This document shows, piece after piece, positions 50,968-58,569 of a stretch of 64,000 nucleotides of DNA. A program made the position numbers and the translations under genes. Source of the DNA: Thermococcus gorgonarius (GTDB lineage Archaea; Methanobacteriota_B; Thermococci; Thermococcales; Thermococcaceae); contig NZ_CP014855.1 of NCBI RefSeq assembly GCF_002214385.1, forward strand, positions 868,001 through 932,000, read 5' to 3'. The notes under the pieces were generated by a model. It saw only the letters and a program-made list of their open reading frames with translations. It made no database searches and had not been told where the DNA came from. Numbering within the stretch: the first letter of the stretch is position 1; every line of letters starts with the position of its first letter.

Positions 50968-52020
50968 CTAGTCCTTCAGTACAGTGGCAACGACGGGGTC
51001 AGTTATCCTGTAGGTGTCTCCCTCCTCTGTGACCCAGCTCATCTTTTTCAGGTTTTCCAGGAGGGCATAGAGGCGCGGGTCAGGGACCCTGGTCCCCCTG
51101 ACGGCGAGGTAGTCCCTTATGAGGCTCCACCGGTTGTAGCCAAGGGCTATTGCCCTTAGAATATCAACGTATCTCGGGCTTCTCCGTCTCAGCTCTTCAA
51201 GCTCGCCCATGACAAGCCCCTTGGCTATCCTGAGAGTTCTCTCCATTGCCCTCTGGAAGTTTCTCTCCCTAAGGTATTCGACGCCAAAGACCACGAGCCA
51301 GCCCGGAACTCCATCTAAAAGCTTTACAGCTTCTTTTATTTCCGTCTCGGACACGTTGAGGCCTGCTTCCCTGAAACCCTGCCTTAGGAACTCAATGGAG
51401 GTCTTTCTATCAAAGGGCTCCACTACGACCTCGCCAGCAATCCGACCGTAGAGCGGGCTCTCGTAATCGGTTATCTTCAGAAAATCGTGGAGGAGCCCAA
51501 CTTCAGAGCCGGTGAGTACTATCCTTAAATTTGGAAGGCTGTCGTAGGCGTAGGCAAACAGGGCCAAAAGTTCTTTTCCACCCCTTGAGCCGTAAAAGCG
51601 CAGGTACTGGGCTTCATCAAAGGCCATTATGAACCCTCCGAGCTTCTCGCCGAGGTCGTTTAACTCCCTGAAGACTTCCCTCAGGGAGAGCTCCCTAGGC
51701 TCCAGGGTCAAGAACTTGAGGTTGAGCGAGACCTTAAACCTCGACGTCAGCTTTCCGAGAAGGCTGACCCTTGACTGAAGCTCCTTTACGAGTTCGTCCC
51801 TCGTTAGGTGGCCTCTCTCGGCATAGAGCTCCCTACAATCTATTAGGACACCCGGTCTCTCGTTTAGGTAAGCCCTCAAAATTGAGCTCTTCCCAACGCG
51901 CCTTATCCCGAGCAGGAGTGTTATCGGGTAAGTTTCAAGGCTCTTCTCAAGTTCATTGAATTCCCTTTCCCTGTCGAATATCTCTTCTCTCCGGGTTTTG
52001 GGCCTGAGGTCGAACAGCAC
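50968..52020 (-). CDS. Archaeal ATPase-family (STAND/AAA-like) protein with winged helix
   Basis: The protein is about 350 residues. The N-terminus carries the FDREREFNELEKSL motif (about 14-27) and Walker A LGIRRVGKSSILRA (about 37-50), both typical of the Pfam 'archaeal ATPase' group. Walker B-like FIMAFDEAQYL (about 133-143) and a sensor-like VLTGSEVGLL (about 166-175) follow. The C-terminal 80 residues look like a winged helix (DILRAIALGYNRWSLIRDYLAVRG). Members are numerous in Thermococcales and mostly of unknown function, some linked to toxin or defence loci. GTG 52020 lies inside the upstream repeat; TATA TTATAACTTA (about 52050-52059) gives a nearly leaderless transcript. Confidence 0.82.
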   Translation of the reverse strand: MLFDLRPKTRREEIFDREREFNELEKSLETYPITLLLGIRRVGKSSILRAYLNERPGVLIDCRELYAERGHLTRDELVKELQSRVSLLGKLTSRFKVSLNLKFLTLEPRELSLREVFRELNDLGEKLGGFIMAFDEAQYLRFYGSRGGKELLALFAYAYDSLPNLRIVLTGSEVGLLHDFLKITDYESPLYGRIAGEVVVEPFDRKTSIEFLRQGFREAGLNVSETEIKEAVKLLDGVPGWLVVFGVEYLRERNFQRAMERTLRIAKGLVMGELEELRRRSPRYVDILRAIALGYNRWSLIRDYLAVRGTRVPDPRLYALLENLKKMSWVTEEGDTYRITDPVVATVLKD

Positions 52021-52044
52021 TTACGCCACCGTAAGTTACTTACG
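52019..52044. repeat. 26-bp repeat, copy upstream of the ATPase gene
   Basis: Same pattern and orientation as 50932-50957 (23 of 26 positions equal by manual comparison). It lies between the TATA box and the start codon of the ATPase gene, overlapping the GTG by two bases, so it can act as an operator there. Confidence 0.8.
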
Positions 52045-52095
52045 GGGGCATAAGTTATAAGGCTTTCGAAGTGCACGAGAAGTAGGGAGAAAAAG

Positions 52096-53205
52096 TCAGC
52101 AGTTGTAACACAGCATCGCGGCCTTTTTGAGGAGTAGGATGCGGTAAAGCTTGCCGTTGATTATCCGCGCGTTGGATATCTTGTTGAGGTGGTGTATCCT
52201 CTTCCGCTCGAGGGCTATGAGGTCGAGTTCTCTCAAGACTTTCACGAAGTCCTCCCAGCGGATTTTGAGCCAGCTGGAGTAGTAGTCGAAGAGCTCCTTC
52301 TCAACGACGCGGTAGGTCTTCCCGTCCACCTTGTAGCGGATTGCCCTTTTCGGAAGCTCCTTTCTGAGGCGCCAGCGCGCGTGCAGAGGCTCCTGCATCT
52401 CATATACAGCCTCGTCCATGCTCTTTCCTTCAACCATCATTTTGAGGATTATGCCGAGAATCCTGTTTATCCTGTCAGGGACGCCTAGGATGTCGCCTTT
52501 GAGAACAATCTTCCGCCGACGAACCTTTATTCCGGCTTTCTCCAGCTCCTCTCCTATCTTGGGGGTCAGCTTTTTCTCTCCGCCGGTGTCCACTATTCCC
52601 CCGATTATGAAGGCCTTAACGTCGAAGTCCTTTTCGCTCAAAACCTCGTCGGCCCAGGGGTCGAGGAGGACGACCTCGTCTATTTTTTTCTCCTTTAGAA
52701 ACTCGGCGGTTGGGCCATCGTAAACGGTTATCCTGTCGAGCGGGCCGTGGAACATCTTTCTGAATTCCTCGCCGGCCCAGGTAACAGCTAACTCGCTCCC
52801 CGTGAAGTAGTCCCTCAGCAGACCGTAGCACTGGTTAATCTGGAGGCAAACTTTGCCCTTCTCCTTCTGGGTGTGCTTGTCCCAGAGCTGGAGGTCAACT
52901 ATGAAGTACGGCCAGTCAGGCAATTTTGAGCGAAGCTCTTCTGGCGTGAGAACCGGCTCGAACTTCTCCATCATGCAGAGCGGGGCGTAGGCGTAGTAAG
53001 AGCCCTCGACGCGCCTTCCGCTGAGGTCCCAGGCTACTGCAGTCTTTTCCGGAACCCTGAAGATTGCCCCCTTTCCGTGGACTATCTCAATCGCTATGTC
53101 CTGGAGCTTGTTCTTTGACTTTCTAAACCTCTTTGAGAGGGTTCCGATACTCTCTATGCCCTTCTCCCTGAGCGCTTCCCTGAAGACATCGGCGAGAGTC
53201 TTCAT
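52096..53205 (-). CDS. trm10: tRNA (adenine/guanine-9-N1) methyltransferase Trm10
   Basis: The archaeal SPOUT-class Trm10 methylates N1 of A9 and/or G9 in tRNA; the Thermococcus kodakarensis enzyme does both. The sequence is close to that protein as I remember it, including FIIGGIVDTGG (SAM-binding knot, about 196-206), LDPWADEVL, and PLHARWRLRKELPKRA (about 281-296). The ending LLLKKAAMLCYNC carries two Cys. ATG 53205 (MKTLADVF) is preferred: a TATA TTTTTAACC (about 53232-53240) predicts transcription from about 53210, so the longer frame to TTG 53286 would start upstream of its promoter. Nearly leaderless; ATG 53211 also fits. Confidence 0.9.
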   Translation of the reverse strand: MKTLADVFREALREKGIESIGTLSKRFRKSKNKLQDIAIEIVHGKGAIFRVPEKTAVAWDLSGRRVEGSYYAYAPLCMMEKFEPVLTPEELRSKLPDWPYFIVDLQLWDKHTQKEKGKVCLQINQCYGLLRDYFTGSELAVTWAGEEFRKMFHGPLDRITVYDGPTAEFLKEKKIDEVVLLDPWADEVLSEKDFDVKAFIIGGIVDTGGEKKLTPKIGEELEKAGIKVRRRKIVLKGDILGVPDRINRILGIILKMMVEGKSMDEAVYEMQEPLHARWRLRKELPKRAIRYKVDGKTYRVVEKELFDYYSSWLKIRWEDFVKVLRELDLIALERKRIHHLNKISNARIINGKLYRILLLKKAAMLCYNC

Positions 53206-53304
53206 GGCCATCGGGTGGGGCTTAGACAGGGGGTTAAAAATGTTGCCCTCGAAGGCAATGACAATCCTTTTAACGCCGGAACCCAACTTTGTTAGGGGTC
53301 GAAA

Positions 53305-53586
53305 ATGCGCGGTGAACTTATCAGGGTTCTGAGTGAAATCGAAGAAAAGGCCAGCGAGCTCAAACTGGACGGCTATAAGCCGGACGTCGTCATAATGGGC
53401 AGAGAGGCCTACGAGTTCGTGAAAACCCAGGCAAACGAAGAGTTTGGCGGAGACGAGGAACTGCTGGAGCTATCCGGGTTAAAGGTCAGAATAGTTGACG
53501 AGCTTGGAGGGGACGCGCTGATAATGGACAGCCAGGCGGCAGGCTTTGAGGCCAGAGCAATCAGGAGAATAAAAGTTGTCAGATAA
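53305..53586 (+). CDS. DUF1884 protein, family 4 encapsulin-like
   Basis: The 93-residue protein matches the Pyrococcus furiosus DUF1884 protein of known structure (same opening MRGELIR-LSEIEEK, central VVIMGREAYEF near residues 28-38, and LGGDALIMDS near 68-77). DUF1884 has been classed as family 4 encapsulins, truncated HK97-type A-domains usually found next to a cargo enzyme. Here it lies between Trm10 and CitG, neither a listed cargo. TATA CCTTTTAAC at about 53269-53277 suggests a leaderless or near-leaderless transcript at ATG 53305. Its end overlaps the convergent citG gene by eight bases. Confidence 0.85.
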   Translation: MRGELIRVLSEIEEKASELKLDGYKPDVVIMGREAYEFVKTQANEEFGGDEELLELSGLKVRIVDELGGDALIMDSQAAGFEARAIRRIKVVR

Positions 53587-54496
53587 CGCCCCAGACCTTT
53601 CCATCCCTTGTTTCAAGCTTCAACCCTTTGAAAGCCAGCAGGCTCAACGATACTGCCATCACATCGGCTAAACTACCGGGGTTCCTCAGATCTCCCCTGG
53701 CCCTCATGAACTCGTCGAACTCCTTCTCGCTTAGCTTGCCTTCAAGTACTTCACCGGCTTTTTTCATAACGAGGACTGCTTCATCCCTGCCAGCTTTCCG
53801 CTCTATCAGGGTGTCAATCCTGCTCGCAAGGAGCTCAAGAAAAGCCCTTCTCACGGCCTCTTCGAGGGGAAGCTCGGGCAAAAGCTCATAAAGGCGGGAA
53901 AACATGGAATACGTCACCTCATATTCGCTGAGCCACTCGCAGAATATCAGCTCCCGTTCGCAGCTTATCTCGGCGAGCTTTAAAAGGTTCACGTTATCAT
54001 CGAAGAGCTCCCTAAAGGAATCGTCGCTGTAAACGTCGTACTTAACCCCGCTTGGAATCCCCTTGGGGTTCGCTATTCTGATGGCCCTGTAAAGCTCTAC
54101 CGTGTCCCTGACGGTTGATTCACCTATTAGCAGAGGGATTCTCTTCCTGGCCTCAAGGATGTCCCCTGACATGGAAAGGGCAATTATAAGCGGCACGGAA
54201 AGCGTTACAACACCAAAGTTGGGGTTTGCGTCCTGGAAAGTTCTCGAAGATTCAACGGCCCTTCTGATGAGTTCGCCGATTCCGGCATCGCTCGGCTTAA
54301 GGAGGCCTCTTCCGATGAGCTCACCAACCTTTGCCGCTTCGTAATAAACCCCAACAACCGCCGTGTCCGCGAAGAGGAAATGATAAAAAGTCAGGTCATC
54401 GAAATCCCTCAGCCTGCTGACGTTACCGGGTTTTGGAACGGCCGCTTCAAGCAGCGGGCCTAAGAGGAATGCCCGGACTATTCCCCACCTGCTCAT
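53579..54496 (-). CDS. citG: Triphosphoribosyl-dephospho-CoA synthase (CitG/MdcB-like)
   Basis: The 305-residue protein shows the family motifs AAVPKPGNVSRLRDFDDLTFYHFL (about 18-41), PNFGVVTLSVPLI (about 98-110) and DDNVNLLKLA. In bacteria it makes the prosthetic-group precursor for citrate or malonate lyase from dephospho-CoA and ATP. No lyase genes are nearby, so the archaeal role is unclear. It heads a minus-strand group with two small membrane proteins upstream of it in transcription. Confidence 0.88.
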   Translation of the reverse strand: MSRWGIVRAFLLGPLLEAAVPKPGNVSRLRDFDDLTFYHFLFADTAVVGVYYEAAKVGELIGRGLLKPSDAGIGELIRRAVESSRTFQDANPNFGVVTLSVPLIIALSMSGDILEARKRIPLLIGESTVRDTVELYRAIRIANPKGIPSGVKYDVYSDDSFRELFDDNVNLLKLAEISCERELIFCEWLSEYEVTYSMFSRLYELLPELPLEEAVRRAFLELLASRIDTLIERKAGRDEAVLVMKKAGEVLEGKLSEKEFDEFMRARGDLRNPGSLADVMAVSLSLLAFKGLKLETRDGKVWGVI

Positions 54497-54727
54497 TCAC
54501 ACCACCAGATAAAGTGCAAGGTAGATAACGTAGAGGAGAGCAATAATCCGCCTAATGGATCCCCGCGCGAGAAGGTAGGAACCGGCCGCGATAAGAGTTA
54601 CTCCTCCCAGGGAATTTCGTATAACCTCCCTGTATGGCTCAAGCCAGATGATGAAGGCCGGCCTGAACTCCTTCATCAGGAGCAGCACGCCGAGGAATAT
54701 GAGGATAACGCCAGCGGTTCTCCCCAT
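54497..54727 (-). CDS. Small membrane protein downstream of pspC
   Basis: The 76-residue protein has two or three hydrophobic segments (about 4-18, 38-52 and 58-76) and resembles the C-terminal helices of PspC-like proteins. The reading frame extends upstream, but ATG 54727 is right after the PspC gene with a good ribosome site inside it. Probably a partner of PspC; family not recognised. Confidence 0.65.
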   Translation of the reverse strand: MGRTAGVILIFLGVLLLMKEFRPAFIIWLEPYREVIRNSLGGVTLIAAGSYLLARGSIRRIIALLYVIYLALYLVV

Positions 54728-54728
54728 C

Positions 54729-55166
54729 TCAACCACCCCTAAGGAGCAGGACGATGCCCAGTACGAGAAGCAAGATCGCCAAAAGGACGTTAACCGACGG
54801 AACCCTGAGGACGAAGAATATTGGGAATGTAAACGCAAGCAGATAGAGAACCCCAACTAGTATGAGAATCACAGCAAGGGCCTTAACGAGGTCGTTCTTT
54901 TCCTCGCCTGAAAACACTTTCTCAGTCTCTCTGATGATATCGTTAAACCTCTCCTCCACGGGTTTCTCCTCCCCGCTCTCCTCGGGAATCACGAGGGCGG
55001 CGAGGAAGTAGAGGAGGGTCATCGCAACCGGCTGAAAGACCAGGAGGACAACGAAGATCAGTCTTACAAGGGTTGGATCAACGTCAAGATACTCAGCTAT
55101 GCCCCCGAGAACACCCAGGAGCATGCGGTTCTTCTTTGAACGCACGAGCCGTTTTTGGCCTTCCAT
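54729..55166 (-). CDS. PspC domain membrane protein
   Basis: About 145 residues. The N-terminal KRLVRSKKNRMLLGVLGGIAEYLDVDPTLVRLIFVVL is the PspC signature (GVxGGIAEYxxxDPxLVR). Its own helix plus two further membrane segments follow, separated by an acidic linker (ESGEEKPVEERFNDIIRETEKVFSGEEKND). PspC proteins act in envelope stress, often as partners or regulators of PspA. ATG 55166 has GGTGAG upstream. It shares its strand with a PadR regulator. Confidence 0.9.
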   Translation of the reverse strand: MEGQKRLVRSKKNRMLLGVLGGIAEYLDVDPTLVRLIFVVLLVFQPVAMTLLYFLAALVIPEESGEEKPVEERFNDIIRETEKVFSGEEKNDLVKALAVILILVGVLYLLAFTFPIFFVLRVPSVNVLLAILLLVLGIVLLLRGG

Positions 55167-55247
55167 CTCACTCACCACCATTGGTTACGCAGATACTTAT
55201 TAAAGTTTTACCATTACTCCCCCGGCGGTCCGGGATTTAAAGAAAGG

Positions 55248-55598
55248 TCAGCCCATCTCCTCCAGAACCTTAATTATGCCCCCAATCTCATCCCTCAGCT
55301 CTCCCAAAACCTCCCTTCCGAGTTCAGTGAGACGGTAGTACTTCTTCGGCCTTCCACCCGCTTCGGCCCACTCGTCCTCCACAAGGCCGAGCTTCTTAAG
55401 CCCCTTCAGGATGTCGTACAGGGCCCCTTCACTCGGCACGAGCCTTCCACCGCTTAGCTCGCCGAGCCTCTTCCTTATCGCGTAGCCGTGCAGTTCGCCC
55501 TCCCTTTCTAGAATGGAAAGAATTAGGTAGGAGTAGAGGCCGGAGCGGAGTTCCTTTCGGAGCTTCTTGAGGGCCTTCTCCTTCGGGTTTCCAAGCAA
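55248..55598 (-). CDS. PadR-family transcriptional regulator
   Basis: A winged-helix regulator of 116 residues: SGLYSYLILSILEREGELHGYAIRKRL (about 19-45), SEGALYDILKGLKKLGLVEDEW (about 56-77) and GGRPKKYYRLTELGREVL (about 81-98) are PadR hallmarks; the C-terminal helix dimerises. It lies between pspC and the YhfC-like gene, all on the minus strand, so it probably controls one or both. Confidence 0.92.
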   Translation of the reverse strand: MLGNPKEKALKKLRKELRSGLYSYLILSILEREGELHGYAIRKRLGELSGGRLVPSEGALYDILKGLKKLGLVEDEWAEAGGRPKKYYRLTELGREVLGELRDEIGGIIKVLEEMG

Positions 55599-55604
55599 GC
55601 TTTC

Positions 55605-56336
55605 TCACCATATGGGCCTTTCTTCCACTTCTGGCTCGCTGAGTGCCTTTAACGCCCCGTAGGCAAACACCAGGATTCCAACAACCGCAACGGCGGCCTC
55701 AAGGAAGTAGGCCAGGATGTTTAACGTGTGAATTGGCCGGGGATCCATAAAGAATGCCAGCTGATAGTAAGCTGCACCCGTATCAAGTATCGTGTGCAGG
55801 CCAATCATGTAGAGGAGTCCCCTCTTTCCCAGGCCTTTTTGGGCGTAATAGGCTAAAAGAACCGTAGTTCCGACGTGGAAGAGGATCGTGAAATAGCGCT
55901 CGCCCATGGAAACGAGGGCGTTCAGGAGGGACACTTCCGGTGAGAGTCCGCGAGTAATAATCACTGGAGCGACAGCTATCACAACCGCTTCAGTCACACC
56001 AAAGCCTAAGCCGACGAAGACAGCCTCGCGGAGCTTTCTCTCCCTGACGAGGGAGTACTTAACGCCCTCCTGGACAAAGCCAGCGGCTAAGCCAAGCCAG
56101 AGTGCAACGGCCACCGTGAAGGTCGTCCCCCTCGCCACAACGTCCGCGTTTGACCTGATGCCGATCCCCATGAGAGGGAGCTGCTGAACCGGGTTCTGGA
56201 CTATCATGGCTATAAAGAACGCCGCAAGGCCCAGGAGAAGCTCAGCCCACCTCTGCTTCCTGAAGCCGACGGCATAAACCGTCACCCAGGCGAGCAAGGC
56301 CCCCAGGATGATAAATGGAAACGGGTACATGGCCAT
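55605..56336 (-). CDS. YhfC-family membrane protein, putative intramembrane protease
   Basis: This 243-residue protein has about seven membrane segments with polar residues inside them typical of YhfC/DUF2324 proteins: GFVQEGVKY (about 87-95), GFGVTEAVVI (about 111-120), FHVGTTVLLAYY (about 153-164) and GLHTILDTG (about 178-186). The Glu and His residues could form a metal site or a glutamic protease site. ATG 56336 overlaps the YbjQ stop. It precedes the PadR gene by six bases. Confidence 0.82.
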   Translation of the reverse strand: MAMYPFPFIILGALLAWVTVYAVGFRKQRWAELLLGLAAFFIAMIVQNPVQQLPLMGIGIRSNADVVARGTTFTVAVALWLGLAAGFVQEGVKYSLVRERKLREAVFVGLGFGVTEAVVIAVAPVIITRGLSPEVSLLNALVSMGERYFTILFHVGTTVLLAYYAQKGLGKRGLLYMIGLHTILDTGAAYYQLAFFMDPRPIHTLNILAYFLEAAVAVVGILVFAYGALKALSEPEVEERPIW

Positions 56337-56674
56337 CACTCCTTCTCGACGACGACGGCCGTTCCGTAGGCATAGACCTCCGCGACGCTCGAACCGACGT
56401 TTGATGTGGCAAAACGGACGTTAACGACTGCGTTGGCCCCCATCTCCTTGGCGTGGAGCACCATTCTTCTCAAAGCTTCTTCCCTCGCCTCAGCCATCAT
56501 CTCCGTGTACTCTTTAACCTCGCCGCCCTTGATGTTCCTGAGAATGGCCATTATGTCCCTCCCGATATGGGTTGCCTTCACGATACCTCCTCTGGCAATG
56601 CCCTTGACCTCGACTATTCTGTAGCCGGGGATTCCTTCGGTGGTGACGACAATGACACCTTCAACGGTCTCCAT
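56336..56674 (-). CDS. YbjQ family (UPF0145) protein
   Basis: A protein of about 112 residues with GYRIVEVKGIARGG (about 16-29) and MGANAVVNVRFATSNVG (about 82-98), the two conserved stretches of YbjQ/heavy-metal-binding-like proteins, which form pentamers. Function unknown. ATG 56674 follows GGTGAGTG. It overlaps the YhfC-like gene by one base. A tRNA gene lies about 120 bases further along the strand's upstream side. Confidence 0.9.
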   Translation of the reverse strand: METVEGVIVVTTEGIPGYRIVEVKGIARGGIVKATHIGRDIMAILRNIKGGEVKEYTEMMAEAREEALRRMVLHAKEMGANAVVNVRFATSNVGSSVAEVYAYGTAVVVEKE

Positions 56675-56794
56675 ATCACTCACCTCGATGTATCGAACTT
56701 CGAGGTATATTGAGTCAAAGAAATATTTAAGCCTTTTCGTAACTGGAAGGAACGGTTCATAGAGAACTGCACAAGAAAGCTCTCAGAAAACGTT

Positions 56795-56872
56795 TGGTAG
56801 CGGGGGGAGGATTTGAACCTCCGACCTCCGGGTTATGAGCCCGGCGGGCACTCCTAGCTGCCCCACCCCGCT
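56795..56872 (-). tRNA. Initiator tRNA-Met (CAU), with encoded CCA
   Basis: All arms can be read on the minus strand: acceptor AGCGGGG/CCCCGCT, D arm GGGC/GCCC, anticodon stem CCGGG/CCCGG with loop CTCATAA (anticodon CAT), T arm GGAGG/CCTCC with TTCAAAT, discriminator A and an encoded CCA. A1-U72 in the acceptor and three G-C pairs closing the anticodon loop are hallmarks of the archaeal initiator. No intron. Mature length 78 with CCA. Confidence 0.97.
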
Positions 56873-56903
56873 GCTCGACCCGTAGTTAGTGAACCCGCCT
56901 GGG

Positions 56904-56912
56904 TTTATAAAT
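56904..56912 (-). promoter_or_regulatory. TATA box of the initiator tRNA gene
   Basis: A strong TATA box (ATTTATAAA on the minus strand) lies about 32-40 bases upstream of the mature 5' end, with a GC-rich leader of some 8-10 nt to be removed by RNase P. The divergent gene at 56965 has its own weaker signal (TTTTATAACC, about 56927-56936). Confidence 0.75.
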
Positions 56913-56964
56913 TTTGCGGAGGCGGTTTTATAACCTAGGCTAACGTAATGGTTAGGGTGGTAAA

Positions 56965-58125
56965 ATGTACCTGACGAAGGAAGAGGAACTCATCCTGGCC
57001 GGGGAGTATGGCTATGCTCTCCAGAAAGCAATGGAAATTCTAGTTGCCCTCGGCGATATTTACGGAGCAGACCGGCTGATTCCAATCAAAAGCGCCCAGG
57101 TTGCGGGGGTTTCGTACAAGAACATAGGCGACGCCGGAATAGAGTTCCTGAGGGATTTTGTGAGAGCCGGAGCGAAGGTTAGCGTTTACACAACGTTGAA
57201 TCCTGCGGGAATCGGCGATGAAGAGTTCATGGAAAAGCAGAGAGAAGTGCTTGAGCTCTACAGAGAGATGGGAATCGAGACGACATCAACGTGCACTCCA
57301 TACTACGGAGCCAACCTGCCGAAGTTCGGCGACCATATAGCCTGGAGCGAGAGCTCGGCTGTAATATTTGCCAACTCAATAATAGGGGCAAGGACAAACA
57401 GGGAAGGCGGGCCGTCAAGTCTGGCCGCTGCAATAGTCGGGAAAACCCCAAATTATGGGCTTCATCTGGACGAGAACAGAAAAGCCACCGTTATAGTTGA
57501 TGTCCAGGCAAAGGTGAGAACGTTCGTCGATTATGCGGCCCTTGGCTACCACCTCGGGAGAACCCTCGGAAACGACGTGCTGTATCTCAGGAAGATAAAG
57601 CCCGAGAGGACAGAGTTTCTCAAAGAGATGGGCGCGGCAATGGCCGCGAGCGGTTCAATAGCCCTCTACCACGTCGAGGGTGAGACGCCGGAGTACAAAG
57701 GGGCAATAGTGGACAAACTGGAAAAGCTAACCGTTGAAGACAGTGACATCAAAGCCGTTAAGGAGCAGTTCAGCGACGACTGGAGCGATATCGATATGAT
57801 ACTCATTGGCTGTCCGCACGCTTCCCTCATGGAAGTCAAGGAGATCGCGGAGCTTCTGGTGATGCGGGGAAGACCCCTGAAAATACCACTCTTCATAACC
57901 GCCAGCAGGGCAGTCAAGGCACTTGCCGATAGCCTCGGCTATACTGAGGTAATAGAGCGCTACAACGGGAAGATCATGGCGGATTCATGCTTTGTTGTTT
58001 CTCCAATAAAAGGCTGGTACAAAGGAATAGCAACAAACAGCGGTAAGTCGGCTTTCTACTTCCGCTCCTTCGGTTTTAACGTGAGACTTGACGATACAGA
58101 GAACCTCATCAAAGAAGCCCCGTGA
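56965..58125 (+). CDS. Phosphomevalonate dehydratase large subunit (aconitase X)
   Basis: The 386-residue aconitase X (DUF521) catalytic subunit. In archaea this enzyme converts mevalonate 5-phosphate to trans-anhydromevalonate 5-phosphate in the archaeal mevalonate route to isoprenoid lipids. Seen are STCTPYYGANLP (about 111-122, cluster-binding Cys), GARTNREGGPSSLAAAIVGKTPNYG (about 142-166), IGCPHAS (about 284-290) and MADSCFVVSP (about 341-350) with further cluster cysteines. The small subunit follows after nine bases. Bacterial relatives act on hydroxyprolines. Confidence 0.9.
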   Translation: MYLTKEEELILAGEYGYALQKAMEILVALGDIYGADRLIPIKSAQVAGVSYKNIGDAGIEFLRDFVRAGAKVSVYTTLNPAGIGDEEFMEKQREVLELYREMGIETTSTCTPYYGANLPKFGDHIAWSESSAVIFANSIIGARTNREGGPSSLAAAIVGKTPNYGLHLDENRKATVIVDVQAKVRTFVDYAALGYHLGRTLGNDVLYLRKIKPERTEFLKEMGAAMAASGSIALYHVEGETPEYKGAIVDKLEKLTVEDSDIKAVKEQFSDDWSDIDMILIGCPHASLMEVKEIAELLVMRGRPLKIPLFITASRAVKALADSLGYTEVIERYNGKIMADSCFVVSPIKGWYKGIATNSGKSAFYFRSFGFNVRLDDTENLIKEAP

Positions 58126-58134
58126 GGTGAGAGG

Positions 58135-58530
58135 ATGAAGTTTAAAGGAAGGAAGATAGTCGGGGGAAAGGCGGAGGGAGAGCTAATAGTTTCTCAAAAA
58201 CCCCTCTCCTTTTTGGGCGGCGTCGACCCTGAAACTGGCATTGTAACCGATGCTGAGAGCGACATAAGGGGCGAGAGCATAGCGGGGAAGATACTCGCCT
58301 TCCCGCGCGGAAAGGGTTCGACAGTTGGCTCCTACATTATCTACGCCCTTAAAAAGAACGGAAAGGCACCAAAGGCAATTATAGTTGGTGAGGCTGAGAC
58401 GATTGTTTCAACAGGGGCAATAATAGCGGAAATCCCGATGGTGGATGGTATAGACGTGTCAAAGCTGAAAACGGGCATGAGGGTCCGCGTTAACGCCGAT
58501 GAAGGGGAGGTGGAACTACTCGAGGACTAG
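58135..58530 (+). CDS. Phosphomevalonate dehydratase small subunit (aconitase X swivel domain)
   Basis: The 131-residue DUF126 swivelling domain that completes aconitase X. It has GKAEGELIVSQKPLSFLGGVDPETG (about 12-36), with a substrate-binding Ser, FPRGKGSTVGSYIIYAL (about 61-77) and IPMVDG (about 107-112). In the archaeal pathway the two subunits form the [4Fe-4S] enzyme making trans-anhydromevalonate phosphate. GAGGTGAGAGG lies upstream of the ATG; cotranscribed with the large subunit. Confidence 0.92.
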   Translation: MKFKGRKIVGGKAEGELIVSQKPLSFLGGVDPETGIVTDAESDIRGESIAGKILAFPRGKGSTVGSYIIYALKKNGKAPKAIIVGEAETIVSTGAIIAEIPMVDGIDVSKLKTGMRVRVNADEGEVELLED

Positions 58531-58569
58531 TTTTTTAACCCACCAGTTCAAATATCCGGGGGAAGAACG

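Noticed and set aside
56795-56872. tRNA gene as an integration site for a mobile element
   Set aside because: No integrase, no partial tRNA copy and no change in gene content on either side.
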